Positions 24,223 through 31,711 of a stretch of DNA of 33,654 nucleotides are shown piece by piece. The translations under genes and the position numbers were made by a program. Location: contig SKHL01000180.1 in NCBI GenBank assembly GCA_007116995.1, forward strand, positions 1 through 33,654, written 5' to 3'. The stretch is from Limnochordia bacterium (GTDB lineage Bacteria; Bacillota; Limnochordia; Darwinibacteriales; DTU012). Position 1 is the first letter of the stretch; every line of letters starts with the position of its first letter. The notes beneath the pieces are model-generated. The model did no database searches and had not been told where the DNA came from. It was given only the letters and a program-made list of their open reading frames with translations.

Positions 24223-25401
24223 ATGGAAAAGGTGAGTGTTATTATAGCAGCTGCAGGTAGTGGTAGTCGAATGCAGCTGAGAGAGAATAAGGTGTTGTTG
24301 TCTTTATGTGGTAAGCCGGTATTGATCTATAATTTGGAGTTGTTTTCGTCCCAGGCCTGGGTGGATCAGGTTGTTGTAGTGGCTCGGGAAGAGGATGTGG
24401 AGACAATTTCCGAGTTAGTCTCCGCTGGGAATTTGACTAAGGTCAGTGATGTAATTGTGGGTGGAGCGGATCGTCAGGAATCTGTGTATCTGGGGTTACA
24501 GGCATTAAGTGATAAAACGGAGTGGGTTTTTATTCATGATGGCGCTCGACCTTTAGTGGATGAAGATACATTGATGAAAGCGTATTGGGGGGTGCTAGAA
24601 CATCATGCTATTGGAGTTGGAGTTCCGGTAAAGGATACAATTAAAGTAGTTAATGGTGATTTGGAGATACGAAATACTCCCGACCGTTCTAGCTTATGGC
24701 AGATACAGACACCACAGGCCTTCTCCTATGCCGTGATTACAGAGGCCTACGACCGTGCTCGCCATGAGGACTTCTCTGCTACCGATGATTGTGGATTGGT
24801 AGAACGGCTAGGAAAACCGGTGACGCTAATTAGGGGAACATATAGCAATATCAAAATAACCACGCGGGAGGATCTAGCTATTGCAGAGGCGATATTAATG
24901 AGTAAAAGGAAACCAAGTCAGGGAGGGAATCAGCAGCGAGTCGGGATGGGGTATGATGTGCATCAGCTAGTGGCTGGAACTCCCCTGGTGTTAGCTGGCT
25001 TAAACATAGATCATAGTCATGGGCTGAAAGGCCATTCCGATGCAGACGTGGTTGTTCATGCTTTGATGGATGCTTTATTAGGGGCTTGTGCTCTAGGAGA
25101 TATTGGTTTACATTTTCCCGATACAGATCCGCGATACAAGGGAATATCAAGCTTGGTGCTATTAGAGCATGTGATGACCCAAGTTTGGGAATTAGGTCAT
25201 CACATAAATAATGTGGATTTAACCATTGTAGCAGAACGACCGAAACTATCGGAGTTTTTCTCTGAAATGCGCCATTCATTAGCACCCATTTTACAGGTGA
25301 ATACAGACAGAATTAATATCAAGGCAACAACAACAGAGCAACTTGGCTTTACTGGTAGAAGAGAAGGCATCGCTGCCTATGCTGTTGTCAGCCTAAGTTA
25401 A
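24223..25401 (+). CDS. ispDF: Bifunctional IspD-IspF: MEP cytidylyltransferase / MEcPP synthase
   Basis: One 392-residue frame encodes two enzymes of the non-mevalonate isoprenoid pathway. The IspD part (about 1-225) has the nucleotide-binding VIIAAAGSGSRM near its start, FIHDGARPLVDEDTL and TPQAF. The IspF part (about 236-392) has the zinc ligands of MGYDVHQL (Asp245, His247), LKGHSDADVVVHALMDALLG, HFPDTDP and ATTTEQLGFTGRREGIAAYA. Both active sites look intact. AAGGAGGGTG precedes the ATG at 24223; the frame further upstream is the repeat element. The two activities are usually separate adjacent genes in Firmicutes, so the fusion is notable. Confidence 0.96.
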   Translation: MEKVSVIIAAAGSGSRMQLRENKVLLSLCGKPVLIYNLELFSSQAWVDQVVVVAREEDVETISELVSAGNLTKVSDVIVGGADRQESVYLGLQALSDKTEWVFIHDGARPLVDEDTLMKAYWGVLEHHAIGVGVPVKDTIKVVNGDLEIRNTPDRSSLWQIQTPQAFSYAVITEAYDRARHEDFSATDDCGLVERLGKPVTLIRGTYSNIKITTREDLAIAEAILMSKRKPSQGGNQQRVGMGYDVHQLVAGTPLVLAGLNIDHSHGLKGHSDADVVVHALMDALLGACALGDIGLHFPDTDPRYKGISSLVLLEHVMTQVWELGHHINNVDLTIVAERPKLSEFFSEMRHSLAPILQVNTDRINIKATTTEQLGFTGRREGIAAYAVVSLS

Positions 25402-25413
25402 GGTAGGTGCCTC

Positions 25414-25788
25414 TTAGAGACCTGCCACAGCTACAGCTCGCATGATATCATCCTGATAGATCTGAACTTCTACACCACGGCTGCGAACGATATCAGCATA
25501 AAGACGCTGTGCAGAAGATTCAGCTAACCGGTGCCATTCTGCGGGTTCTCGAGGACGTGCGCCCTCCTCACCGCGATACTCTGCTTGCACTAATATGCGG
25601 TCTCCTACTGTGGAGACACTGCGAAACGTTAGATTATCTATTTCTGGTGCAGCTTCATTCACTCGTTGAATCACATCCTGCTGGTCGGCAGAATCACTAA
25701 TAGTACCTGGTGTTAATAAGGTGAAGAGACCAGCAGAGACTAGGATACCCACGAATAATAGGATTGCACCCCAACGTAACCAACCCAT
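25414..25788 (-). CDS. Conserved-looking membrane-anchored protein of unknown function
   Basis: This 124-residue protein has one N-terminal membrane helix (WGAILLFVGILVSAGLFTLL, about 6-25) and a charged extracytoplasmic domain of about 95 residues. It may be a small alpha/beta fold (DNLTFRSVSTVGDRILVQAE, then RLYADIVRSRGVEVQIYQDD). It has no cysteines and no lipobox. AAGGAGTGG precedes the ATG. It is convergent with ispDF, with stop codons 12 bp apart, and divergent from the T-box/cysE unit. I do not recognise a family. Confidence 0.75.
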   Translation of the reverse strand: MGWLRWGAILLFVGILVSAGLFTLLTPGTISDSADQQDVIQRVNEAAPEIDNLTFRSVSTVGDRILVQAEYRGEEGARPREPAEWHRLAESSAQRLYADIVRSRGVEVQIYQDDIMRAVAVAGL

Positions 25789-25886
25789 ATAACCACTCCT
25801 TGTCGTTTTCCTATAGTGTTTGCGTAATTAACTATTTCATGCCAAAAGGTATCTTGTGATTATTTTAGGTTTTAGGTTGTCCGCGA

Positions 25887-25915
25887 TTGACAGAATAGAG
25901 GGTAGTTTATATAAT
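25887..25915 (+). promoter_or_regulatory. Consensus sigma-A promoter of the cysE-cysS T-box unit
   Basis: TTGACA (25887-25892), 17 bp, TATAAT (25910-25915): a perfect match to the vegetative consensus. Such strength fits a unit controlled by attenuation downstream. Confidence 0.93.
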
Positions 25916-25921
25916 AGGTGT

Positions 25922-26191
25922 AACAACTAAATGATACTCGTGTCAAAAGGAAATGATGGGGAAAGTAGATTTCGTTATACATTATAGAGATTGGATGTCA
26001 TGGGCTGAAAGCATCCTAATGAAGACGAAATTCGAAGTGCACCTTGGATCTGTCAAGCTGAAGTTATCTAGGCTTGGTCGGCTGTGGCCGTTATCTCACA
26101 CTAAGTGTCTTATCCTAAGATAGGAAATAAGGATAAGGAAGCAGAGTGGAACCGCGTAACCCACGTCTCTGTCAGGAGTCGTGGGTTTTTT
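25922..26191 (+). promoter_or_regulatory. T-box leader, cysteine specific
   Basis: The leader fills most of the 535-bp gap before cysE. It contains the T-box core AGAGTGGAACCGCG (about 26143-26156) and a terminator stem (26159-26165 with 26180-26186) followed by six T's. In Stem I, GAAGTGCACC offers TGC (26038-26040) as the Cys specifier codon. The antiterminator bulge is TGGA, whose A would pair with the U discriminator of tRNA-Cys. Uncharged tRNA-Cys should stabilise the antiterminator and allow transcription of cysE and cysS. Confidence 0.92.
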
Positions 26192-26323
26192 GACATATCA
26201 GAAAGCATAAGTGGTTACCTTTAAAGAAGGATATATTGTCCTTTGAGGTCCATAGTCTTCACTAGAGGACTACGGAACGAAAGGAACTATATGTTTTTCG
26301 GTATCTATTAAGGGGGGAAGAAG

Positions 26324-27013
26324 ATGTTTGCTAGATTAATCAGTGATATTCGTGCGGTGAAAGAGCGGGATCCTGCAGTGCATAGCATGTTAGAGGTGTT
26401 TTTAACCTATCCCGGATTTCATGCATTACAGATGCATAGAGTAGCACATTTTTTGTTTCGTTACAAGTTTTATCTAATTGCGCGCATACTTAGTCATATT
26501 ACTCGCTTTTTTACGGGCATTGAGATTCATCCGGGTGCACAGATAGGTACTGGGGTATTTATTGATCATGGTATGGGTGTAGTAATCGGTGAAACGGCGA
26601 TAGTTAAAGATAACGTTACATTATACCAAGGGGTAGTCCTAGGTGGAACCGGGAAGGAAAAAGGGAAACGGCATCCAACCATTGAAGAAGGAGCTTTAAT
26701 AGCTAGTGGTGCCAAAGTTTTAGGATCCTTTACTGTAGGGAAGGGTGCTCGAATTGGGGCTGGTGCTGTCGTGCTACGTAGTGTGCCGCCTGATTCTACC
26801 GTTGTGGGGGTGCCTGGACATGTAGTGGTGCTTAACGGTCAAAGAGTAAACCAGTTTGACCACCACCAATTGCCAGATCCTGTTACTTGTCATATTAATT
26901 GTTTGGAGGAAGAGATCCATCAACTTCAGGAACGGATGAAGAAATTGGAAAAGGCCCATGAGGACGATTCATGCTGTAGTAGCAAGGAAAAAAAGGATTT
27001 AAAGATAGTATAA
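26324..27013 (+). CDS. cysE: Serine O-acetyltransferase
   Basis: CysE acetylates L-serine with acetyl-CoA, the first step of cysteine synthesis. The 229-residue protein has the N-terminal helical SATase domain (ARLISDIRAVKERDPA, LTYPGFHALQMHRVAHFLF). The left-handed parallel beta-helix of hexapeptide repeats follows (IHPGAQIGTGVFIDHGMGVVIGE onward), with catalytic His in IDHGMG and the GGTGKEKGKRHPTI loop. The tail is coiled and charged, containing two adjacent Cys. GGGGGGAAG lies just before the ATG. It is first in the T-box-controlled unit. Unlike Bacillus, gltX does not precede it. Confidence 0.95.
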   Translation: MFARLISDIRAVKERDPAVHSMLEVFLTYPGFHALQMHRVAHFLFRYKFYLIARILSHITRFFTGIEIHPGAQIGTGVFIDHGMGVVIGETAIVKDNVTLYQGVVLGGTGKEKGKRHPTIEEGALIASGAKVLGSFTVGKGARIGAGAVVLRSVPPDSTVVGVPGHVVVLNGQRVNQFDHHQLPDPVTCHINCLEEEIHQLQERMKKLEKAHEDDSCCSSKEKKDLKIV

Positions 27014-27046
27014 AATGCCGTAATTGATGAAGAAGAGGTGAAAGCT

Positions 27047-28486
27047 ATGTCTATTCGAGTGTACAATACATTAACACGTAAGAAAGAGGAATTTACGGAA
27101 ACGGGCTCGACTATTAGCATTTACGTTTGTGGTGTAACGCCTTATGCCCATACACATTTAGGCCATGCTCGACCCAGTGTGGTTTGGGATGTGATTAAGA
27201 AGTTCCTGCGCTACCAGGAATATCAAGTTTTTCATGTGCAGAACTTCACCGATATTGATGATAAGATTATTGCAAAGGCAAATCAGGAGGGGAAGACGGC
27301 TCTCGAGGTATCTAACTATTATGCCAATGATTACTTAGAGAGTATGGATGCCCTTGGAGTGGAGAGGGCTGATTTATATCCAAAGGTCAGCGAACATGTG
27401 AATGAAGTGATTGAGATGATCGAAGCATTGATCGCCAACAAACATGCCTATGATGTGGATGGGAATGTATTTTTTGATGTGCTTAGTTTTCCTGGGTATG
27501 GAAAATTATCCAATCAACGGCTAGCAGAGCTACAGGCTGGAACCCGGTTTGAGGTGGATCCGCTTAAACGCAGTCCGATGGATTTTGCTCTCTGGAAGAA
27601 GTCCAAGCCTGGAGAACCTGCATGGGATAGCCCTTGGGGCCAGGGTAGACCAGGATGGCATATAGAGTGTTCAGCGATGTCCTATAAATACTTAGGTGCA
27701 GCATTTGATTTCCATGGCGGAGGGTCTGATCTAATCTTTCCACATCACGAGAATGAAATTGCTCAGTTTGAAGGGGCCACGTGCGAACCCTTAGCCCGTT
27801 ATTGGTTACATAATGGAATGTTGAACTTAAGAGAAGAGAAAATGTCCAAATCTCAGGGGAACTTTGTTACAATAAAGGATGTATTAGCAAAGTATCCTAA
27901 AGAACTATTCCGGTTCTATATCTTGTCTACGCATTATCGCTCTGAGCTAGAATATCATGATACTAAGTTAGAGGAAGTCAACCGTGGCTGGCAACGCATC
28001 AATGAATGTGCTCGCAAGCTGTCCGCTCGTGTTCAGGGGAAAACTGCAGAACCAGTCGAGGTTTCCGGTCAGGAAGAGCGGCTTGTCGCAGCGCTTGAAA
28101 AAGCGGAGGCGCAGTTTAGAGACTCCATGAACGATGATTTTAATACAGCATTAGCTATAGCGGCCATATTTGATCTACTGCGTGAGCTCAATGGTTATCT
28201 GGACAGAACCGATGATGGACCTGCCAGTATTTATGTTTTGTCTCAGGCATACCAGCTGTTACAAACCTTAGCAGGAGACATTCTAGGCATTTTGAAATCA
28301 GATGATCAGAATTTAGGACTGGGTCTAACAGAACCCTTAATGGAGTTGCTCTTAGATCTGCGCACCCAATTACGTACTGAAAAACAGTATCAATTAGCTG
28401 ATATAATGCGGAATCGTTTATTGGTGTTAGGAATCGTAATCGAAGATACACCCCAAGGATCACAATGGAAGATCAAAGATGAATGA
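27047..28486 (+). CDS. cysS: Cysteinyl-tRNA synthetase
   Basis: CysS charges tRNA-Cys. From the ATG at 27047 (AGAAGAGGTG upstream; a GTG at 27038 overlaps that site) it has 479 residues. The class I signatures are HLGH (37-40) and KMSKS (265-269). Zinc ligands are visible: Cys28 in YVCGVTPY, Cys in HIECSAMS, and His/Glu in FPHHENEIAQ. The DALR-type helical anticodon-binding domain is at the C-terminus. It is controlled with cysE by the Cys T-box. The last 8 bp overlap mrnC. Confidence 0.97.
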   Translation: MSIRVYNTLTRKKEEFTETGSTISIYVCGVTPYAHTHLGHARPSVVWDVIKKFLRYQEYQVFHVQNFTDIDDKIIAKANQEGKTALEVSNYYANDYLESMDALGVERADLYPKVSEHVNEVIEMIEALIANKHAYDVDGNVFFDVLSFPGYGKLSNQRLAELQAGTRFEVDPLKRSPMDFALWKKSKPGEPAWDSPWGQGRPGWHIECSAMSYKYLGAAFDFHGGGSDLIFPHHENEIAQFEGATCEPLARYWLHNGMLNLREEKMSKSQGNFVTIKDVLAKYPKELFRFYILSTHYRSELEYHDTKLEEVNRGWQRINECARKLSARVQGKTAEPVEVSGQEERLVAALEKAEAQFRDSMNDDFNTALAIAAIFDLLRELNGYLDRTDDGPASIYVLSQAYQLLQTLAGDILGILKSDDQNLGLGLTEPLMELLLDLRTQLRTEKQYQLADIMRNRLLVLGIVIEDTPQGSQWKIKDE

Positions 28487-28877
28487 TACATTGATTACTG
28501 CTATCAGAGAGAAAGGTGAACCTAGGCTTCTCTCACCGCTAGTGTTAGCCTATGTGGGTGATGCAGTGTTTGAACTGTATATCCGGTTAGGATTAGTGCC
28601 AAGCACTTATAAAGTACAGGAGATGCACAAGCAAGCTGTTAGGTATGTACGATCCCAAAGCCAAGCGGATCTGCTTTCTAAATGGGAACCGCTCCTTACA
28701 GAGGAGGAGCAAGCTATTGTGCGGCGTGGACGCAACACGAAGAGTGCAGTGCCAAGAAATGCTGACATGATAGCGTATCGTAGAAGTACGGCCTTGGAAG
28801 CTTTAGTTGGCTACTTGTATCTATGTGGCAGGGAGGAACGGTTGTGGGAATTGTTGAGTATGATTGAGCATGATTAG
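28479..28877 (+). CDS. mrnC: Mini-ribonuclease III
   Basis: MrnC matures 23S rRNA ends in Firmicutes. It consists of a RNase III catalytic domain without the dsRNA-binding domain, and the 132-residue length fits. The signature segments are LAYVGDAVFELYIR (catalytic Asp near residue 23), RRGRNTKSAVPRNADMIAYR and the second acidic helix STALEALVGYLYL. It overlaps the end of cysS by 8 bp, so translation is probably coupled. Confidence 0.95.
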   Translation: MNDTLITAIREKGEPRLLSPLVLAYVGDAVFELYIRLGLVPSTYKVQEMHKQAVRYVRSQSQADLLSKWEPLLTEEEQAIVRRGRNTKSAVPRNADMIAYRRSTALEALVGYLYLCGREERLWELLSMIEHD

Positions 28878-28922
28878 CACTCGTCTTCCCCTTTGGGAGC
28901 GGGATCTATATGGAGGTTTGTG

Positions 28923-29531
28923 ATGAGGAAGGTATTAAATAATGGGTATATTAATCTAGTAGAGTCAATGGGTCACGATCAAGCGGCGATTCGTAATGCT
29001 CGCCGTTGTTGGCGCAGTGTATCCAAGGGTGATCAGGCTGATGCCAAACTAATCCGGCATTTACTAAAAGCCGGTCATAAATCACCGTTTGAAGCCATGG
29101 TTTTTACCTTTGATGTAAAGGCCCCATTATTTGTGGCTAGACAGTGGTTTCGGCACCGCATGGGTTCCTATAATGAGGAATCGTTACGTTATTGTATAGC
29201 TCTAAGAGATTACTATGTTCCAAACGACATATCCGATCAAGCGCTTCAGCTGTGGAAGAGCCACAACGAGCGGGCGTTTAATCTGTATGATCAATTGGTA
29301 GAGGGTGAAGGCTTGCCGAAAGAACAAGCTCGTAGTGTATTACCTGTGGGTATATACACGAAATTCTATTGGACGGTTAACGGTAGCGCACTAATGAATT
29401 TCTTGATGTTACGGTTAGATACTCATGCCCAAGCAGAAATTCGTGTCTATGCTGAACAAATCTTAGAGATCGTAACAGAGGTAGCACCAGTTTGCTTCAT
29501 GGAATTTTCATCAGAGGTGATTAAGGCATAA
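28923..29531 (+). CDS. thyX: Flavin-dependent thymidylate synthase
   Basis: ThyX makes dTMP from dUMP using methylene-tetrahydrofolate and reduced FAD. From the ATG at 28923 (GGAGGTTTGTG upstream) it has 202 residues. The family motif RHRxxSxNExSxRY is present exactly as RHRMGSYNEESLRY (77-90). The C-terminal FMEFSSEVIKA region is slightly short but ordinary. The frame opens to 28893 without a ribosome site. It is inserted between mrnC and rlmB; in Bacillus these are adjacent and dTMP is made by ThyA. Confidence 0.95.
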   Translation: MRKVLNNGYINLVESMGHDQAAIRNARRCWRSVSKGDQADAKLIRHLLKAGHKSPFEAMVFTFDVKAPLFVARQWFRHRMGSYNEESLRYCIALRDYYVPNDISDQALQLWKSHNERAFNLYDQLVEGEGLPKEQARSVLPVGIYTKFYWTVNGSALMNFLMLRLDTHAQAEIRVYAEQILEIVTEVAPVCFMEFSSEVIKA

Positions 29532-30247
29532 TGACTGAAATCGAAGGGCGTCAGCCTGTTTTGGAGTTATTCCGTTCCGGGGAGGCTATTAATAAACTGC
29601 TAGTAGCTAAAGGCGAACGACATGGATCCATTCACAAAATTCTACAATTAGCGAAACAAAATCAAGTGATTGTCCAGGAAGTAAATAAGGATGTATTAGA
29701 CCGAATTAGCCAAACCCAGGCACACCAAGGGGTGATTGCCTATATCAGCCCGGTTTCCTATATGGAGTTAGATGCGCTGTTATCGCAAAACTCAAAGCAC
29801 TTCTATCTGGTCTTGGATGGAATCCAGGATCCCCATAACTTTGGATCGTTATTACGCACTGCCGAGGCCTGTGGTGTGACAGGGGTAATTATTCCCAAAA
29901 GACGTGCGGTACCCGTAACGGCTGTGGTCGCGAAAGCATCAGCTGGTGCGGTTTCTCATGTGCCTATTTGTCGAGAGAATAATATTGTGACTGTAATAAA
30001 ACGGTTAAAAGAAAACGGCTGTTGGATTGCAGGAGCAGATATGGATGGACAAGCTTGTTACCAACAAGATCTTTCGGGTAACTTAGGCTTGGTGATTGGC
30101 AGCGAAGGGAAGGGGATTAGTCGTTTGGTTAAGGAACACTGTGATTATCTGATACGAATTCCCATGTGTGGAAAGGTCGGATCGCTAAACGCAGCTGTGG
30201 CTGGAGGCATATTATTGTATGAAATCATACGCCAACAGAATGCATAA
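29531..30247 (+). CDS. rlmB: 23S rRNA (guanosine-2'-O-)-methyltransferase RlmB / TrmH family
   Basis: This is a SPOUT-fold RNA 2'-O-methyltransferase of 238 residues. An N-terminal L30e-like substrate-binding domain (IEGRQPVLELFRSG) precedes the trefoil-knot catalytic domain. Motif 1 is LDGIQDPHNFGSLLRTAEA, motif 2 is LVIGSEGKGISRLV and motif 3 is IPMCGKVGSLNAAVAGGI. The gene position (after cysS-mrnC, before sigH) matches Bacillus yacO/rlmB. Its ATG overlaps the thyX stop by one base (TAATG). The exact target nucleotide cannot be proved from sequence. Confidence 0.94.
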   Translation: MTEIEGRQPVLELFRSGEAINKLLVAKGERHGSIHKILQLAKQNQVIVQEVNKDVLDRISQTQAHQGVIAYISPVSYMELDALLSQNSKHFYLVLDGIQDPHNFGSLLRTAEACGVTGVIIPKRRAVPVTAVVAKASAGAVSHVPICRENNIVTVIKRLKENGCWIAGADMDGQACYQQDLSGNLGLVIGSEGKGISRLVKEHCDYLIRIPMCGKVGSLNAAVAGGILLYEIIRQQNA

Positions 30248-30283
30248 TAATTAAAAGCCCTGTTAAGAGCCATTAGGAGGTGC

Positions 30284-30312
30284 TTGACGCTACCTAATCC
30301 ATAGTGTATAAT
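30284..30312 (+). promoter_or_regulatory. Sigma-A promoter of sigH
   Basis: TTGACG (30284-30289), 17 bp, TATAAT (30307-30312). The predicted start near 30319 leaves a leader of about 95 nt before the sigH start codon. Confidence 0.88.
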
Positions 30313-30362
30313 GGGACTGTGCTGTTGGACAAGACGGCGTAACAGTGGGGCTTTCGGGCAAG

Positions 30363-30411
30363 ACATCAGCTTGGAACCCTCTGGAACTGAATATCCAGAT
30401 GGAGGCGATGT
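30363..30411 (+). promoter_or_regulatory. Hairpin in the sigH leader that covers the ribosome site
   Basis: ACATC (30363-30367) pairs with GATGT (30407-30411). Inside, CCTCTGGA (30378-30385) pairs with TCCAGA(T)GG (30394-30402), so part of the Shine-Dalgarno GGAGG (30401-30405) lies in the stem. A separate CTGTT/AACAG helix lies upstream. I do not recognise a known riboswitch. Confidence 0.5.
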
Positions 30412-30413
30412 AG

Positions 30414-31061
30414 GTGAATGCAAATGCACAAAATGATTATATAGCGGTATACGAGACCTTAACTGATGAAGAGGTCGTTGAATTTGCCCGTGATAGCAAT
30501 GATGTGGCCCTAGAATATTTAATTAATAAATATCGTAATTTTGTACGAGCTAAGGCTCGGTCCTACTTTCTTATTGGTGCAGATAGGGAAGATATCATCC
30601 AAGAAGGTATGATTGGCTTGTATAAGGCCATTCGTGATTTCCGCTCTGATAAATTAGCATCGTTTCGTGCTTTCGCTGAGTTGTGCATTACCCGTCAGAT
30701 TATTACCGCTATTAAGACGGCTACGCGTCAAAAGCATATTCCCCTAAATTCCTATGTTTCCTTAAATAAGCCTATATATGACGAGGAATCGGATCGAACG
30801 TTACTAGATATTATTTCTGGAACCAAGGTCACTGATCCTGAAGAGCTAGTAATCAGCCGTGAAGAGTTTGTAGATATTGAGAACAAGATGGGTGAGTTCT
30901 TAAGTGATCTAGAGTGGAAAGTTCTCATGTTTTACTTAGAAGGGAAGAGCTATCAAGAGATTGCTGATGATCTATGTCGTCATGTTAAATCCATTGATAA
31001 TGCGCTACAACGAGTAAAGCGTAAGTTGGAACGATATTTAGAAAAACGAGAAACAAATTAA
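30414..31061 (+). CDS. sigH: RNA polymerase sigma-H factor (sporulation/transition state)
   Basis: SigH directs transition-state and early sporulation transcription. The 215-residue protein has region 2 (ALEYLINKYRNFVRAKAR, then FLIGADREDIIQEGMIGLYK) and region 4 (LSDLEWKVLMFYLEGKSYQE, then the recognition helix before ALQRVKRKLERYL). These match SigH rather than ECF factors, and the gene neighbourhood (rlmB before it) agrees. The start is GTG with GGAGG 8 bp upstream; a competing ATG at 30408 is followed at once by TAG. In Bacillus yacP lies between rlmB and sigH; it is absent here. Confidence 0.95.
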   Translation: MNANAQNDYIAVYETLTDEEVVEFARDSNDVALEYLINKYRNFVRAKARSYFLIGADREDIIQEGMIGLYKAIRDFRSDKLASFRAFAELCITRQIITAIKTATRQKHIPLNSYVSLNKPIYDEESDRTLLDIISGTKVTDPEELVISREEFVDIENKMGEFLSDLEWKVLMFYLEGKSYQEIADDLCRHVKSIDNALQRVKRKLERYLEKRETN

Positions 31062-31073
31062 GCTCGGTCCTCC

Positions 31074-31142
31074 TGTCGCCAAACATCCATGGGCGACACC
31101 ATCGAAACAATGAAAATCTGAAGTTTGGAGACATGGGTACGG
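31074..31142 (-). repeat. Dispersed element, copy B
   Basis: This is the inverted relative of copy A at 24101-24167. Its core (31074-31133) has terminal repeats TGTCGCCAAAC and GTTTGGAGACA (10 of 11 complementary). On the + strand TGTCGCC (31074-31080) also forms a 7-bp hairpin with the GGCGACA at 31092-31098. It starts 12 bp after the sigH stop, where no ordinary terminator is seen. Confidence 0.75.
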
Positions 31143-31224
31143 GATACAGGTGACGTCTATTTTCTGGGTAAACTTCTAGTAATAATAACCAGCGAATTGG
31201 TGGCACATTTTTCCTGGTTCGCTA

Positions 31225-31253
31225 TTGACAACCCTAATCAGCCGTGGTATACT
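31225..31253 (+). promoter_or_regulatory. Promoter of the tRNA cluster
   Basis: TTGACA (31225-31230), 17 bp, TATACT (31248-31253) with an extended TG. The tRNA-Thr 5' end follows 16 bp later. Confidence 0.9.
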
Positions 31254-31268
31254 CGTAAATGTTCGTGA

Positions 31269-31344
31269 GCCGGTGTAGCTCAATTGGCAGAGCAGCTGAC
31301 TTGTAATCAGCAGGTTGCGGGTTCAAATCCCATCGCCGGCTCCA
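31269..31344 (+). tRNA. tRNA-Thr (TGT)
   Basis: A 76-nt cloverleaf has acceptor GCCGGTG with CGCCGGC, anticodon TGT at 31302-31304, and discriminator T with encoded CCA. The T-stem has one C-A mismatch (31318/31332) and one G-U pair, but the structure is otherwise normal. Confidence 0.95.
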
Positions 31345-31354
31345 GAATAATTAG

Positions 31355-31383
31355 TTGACAAACTTGCAATAAGTTGATAAACT
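31355..31383 (+). promoter_or_regulatory. Second promoter inside the tRNA cluster
   Basis: TTGACA (31355-31360), 17 bp, TAAACT (31378-31383) with an extended TG, between tRNA-Thr and tRNA-Tyr. It would transcribe tRNA-Tyr and tRNA-fMet on their own. Confidence 0.75.
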
Positions 31384-31407
31384 AATGAGTGCGCTTTAAT
31401 TTAATAT

Positions 31408-31493
31408 GGAGGGATTCCCGAGTTGGCCAAAGGGGGCAGACTGTAAATCTGCTAGCGACGCTTTCAGAGGTTCGAATCCTCTTCCCTCCACCA
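31408..31493 (+). tRNA. tRNA-Tyr (GTA)
   Basis: An 86-nt class II tRNA has a long variable arm, acceptor GGAGGGA with TCCCTCC, anticodon GTA at 31443-31445, and encoded ACCA. Confidence 0.96.
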
Positions 31494-31498
31494 ACTAT

Positions 31499-31575
<77 letters not shown>

Positions 31576-31592
31576 AATTTAGAGTAGAAATG

Positions 31593-31617
31593 ACCGATGT
31601 AGACATCGGTTTTTTTG
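31593..31617 (+). terminator. Terminator of the tRNA cluster
   Basis: The stem ACCGATG/CATCGGT has a 4-nt loop and is followed by seven T's, 18 bp after tRNA-fMet. Confidence 0.9.
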
Positions 31618-31681
31618 TAGCATCAGAAAACAGGAGTTTTTACCTCAGGACCATCTACCAAAAGTATTTTAGGGCTATTAA

Positions 31682-31711
31682 AGACCTCCAGGTTATGAAC
31701 CGTGGAGGTCT
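31682..31711 (-). terminator. Terminator at the end of the iron-sulfur operon
   Basis: A 9-bp stem (31682-31690 with 31703-31711) overlaps the stop codon of the NapH-like gene. On the - strand it is followed by TTTAAT, a short tail. Confidence 0.65.

Noticed and set aside
24878..25285. 135-codon open frame opposite the IspF half
   Set aside because: It is antisense to the conserved IspF active site, with no recognisable domain.
30319..30345. Seven-codon leader peptide (GTG..TAA) upstream of sigH
   Set aside because: It has no ribosome site before it and its bases are better explained by the CTGTT/AACAG helix.
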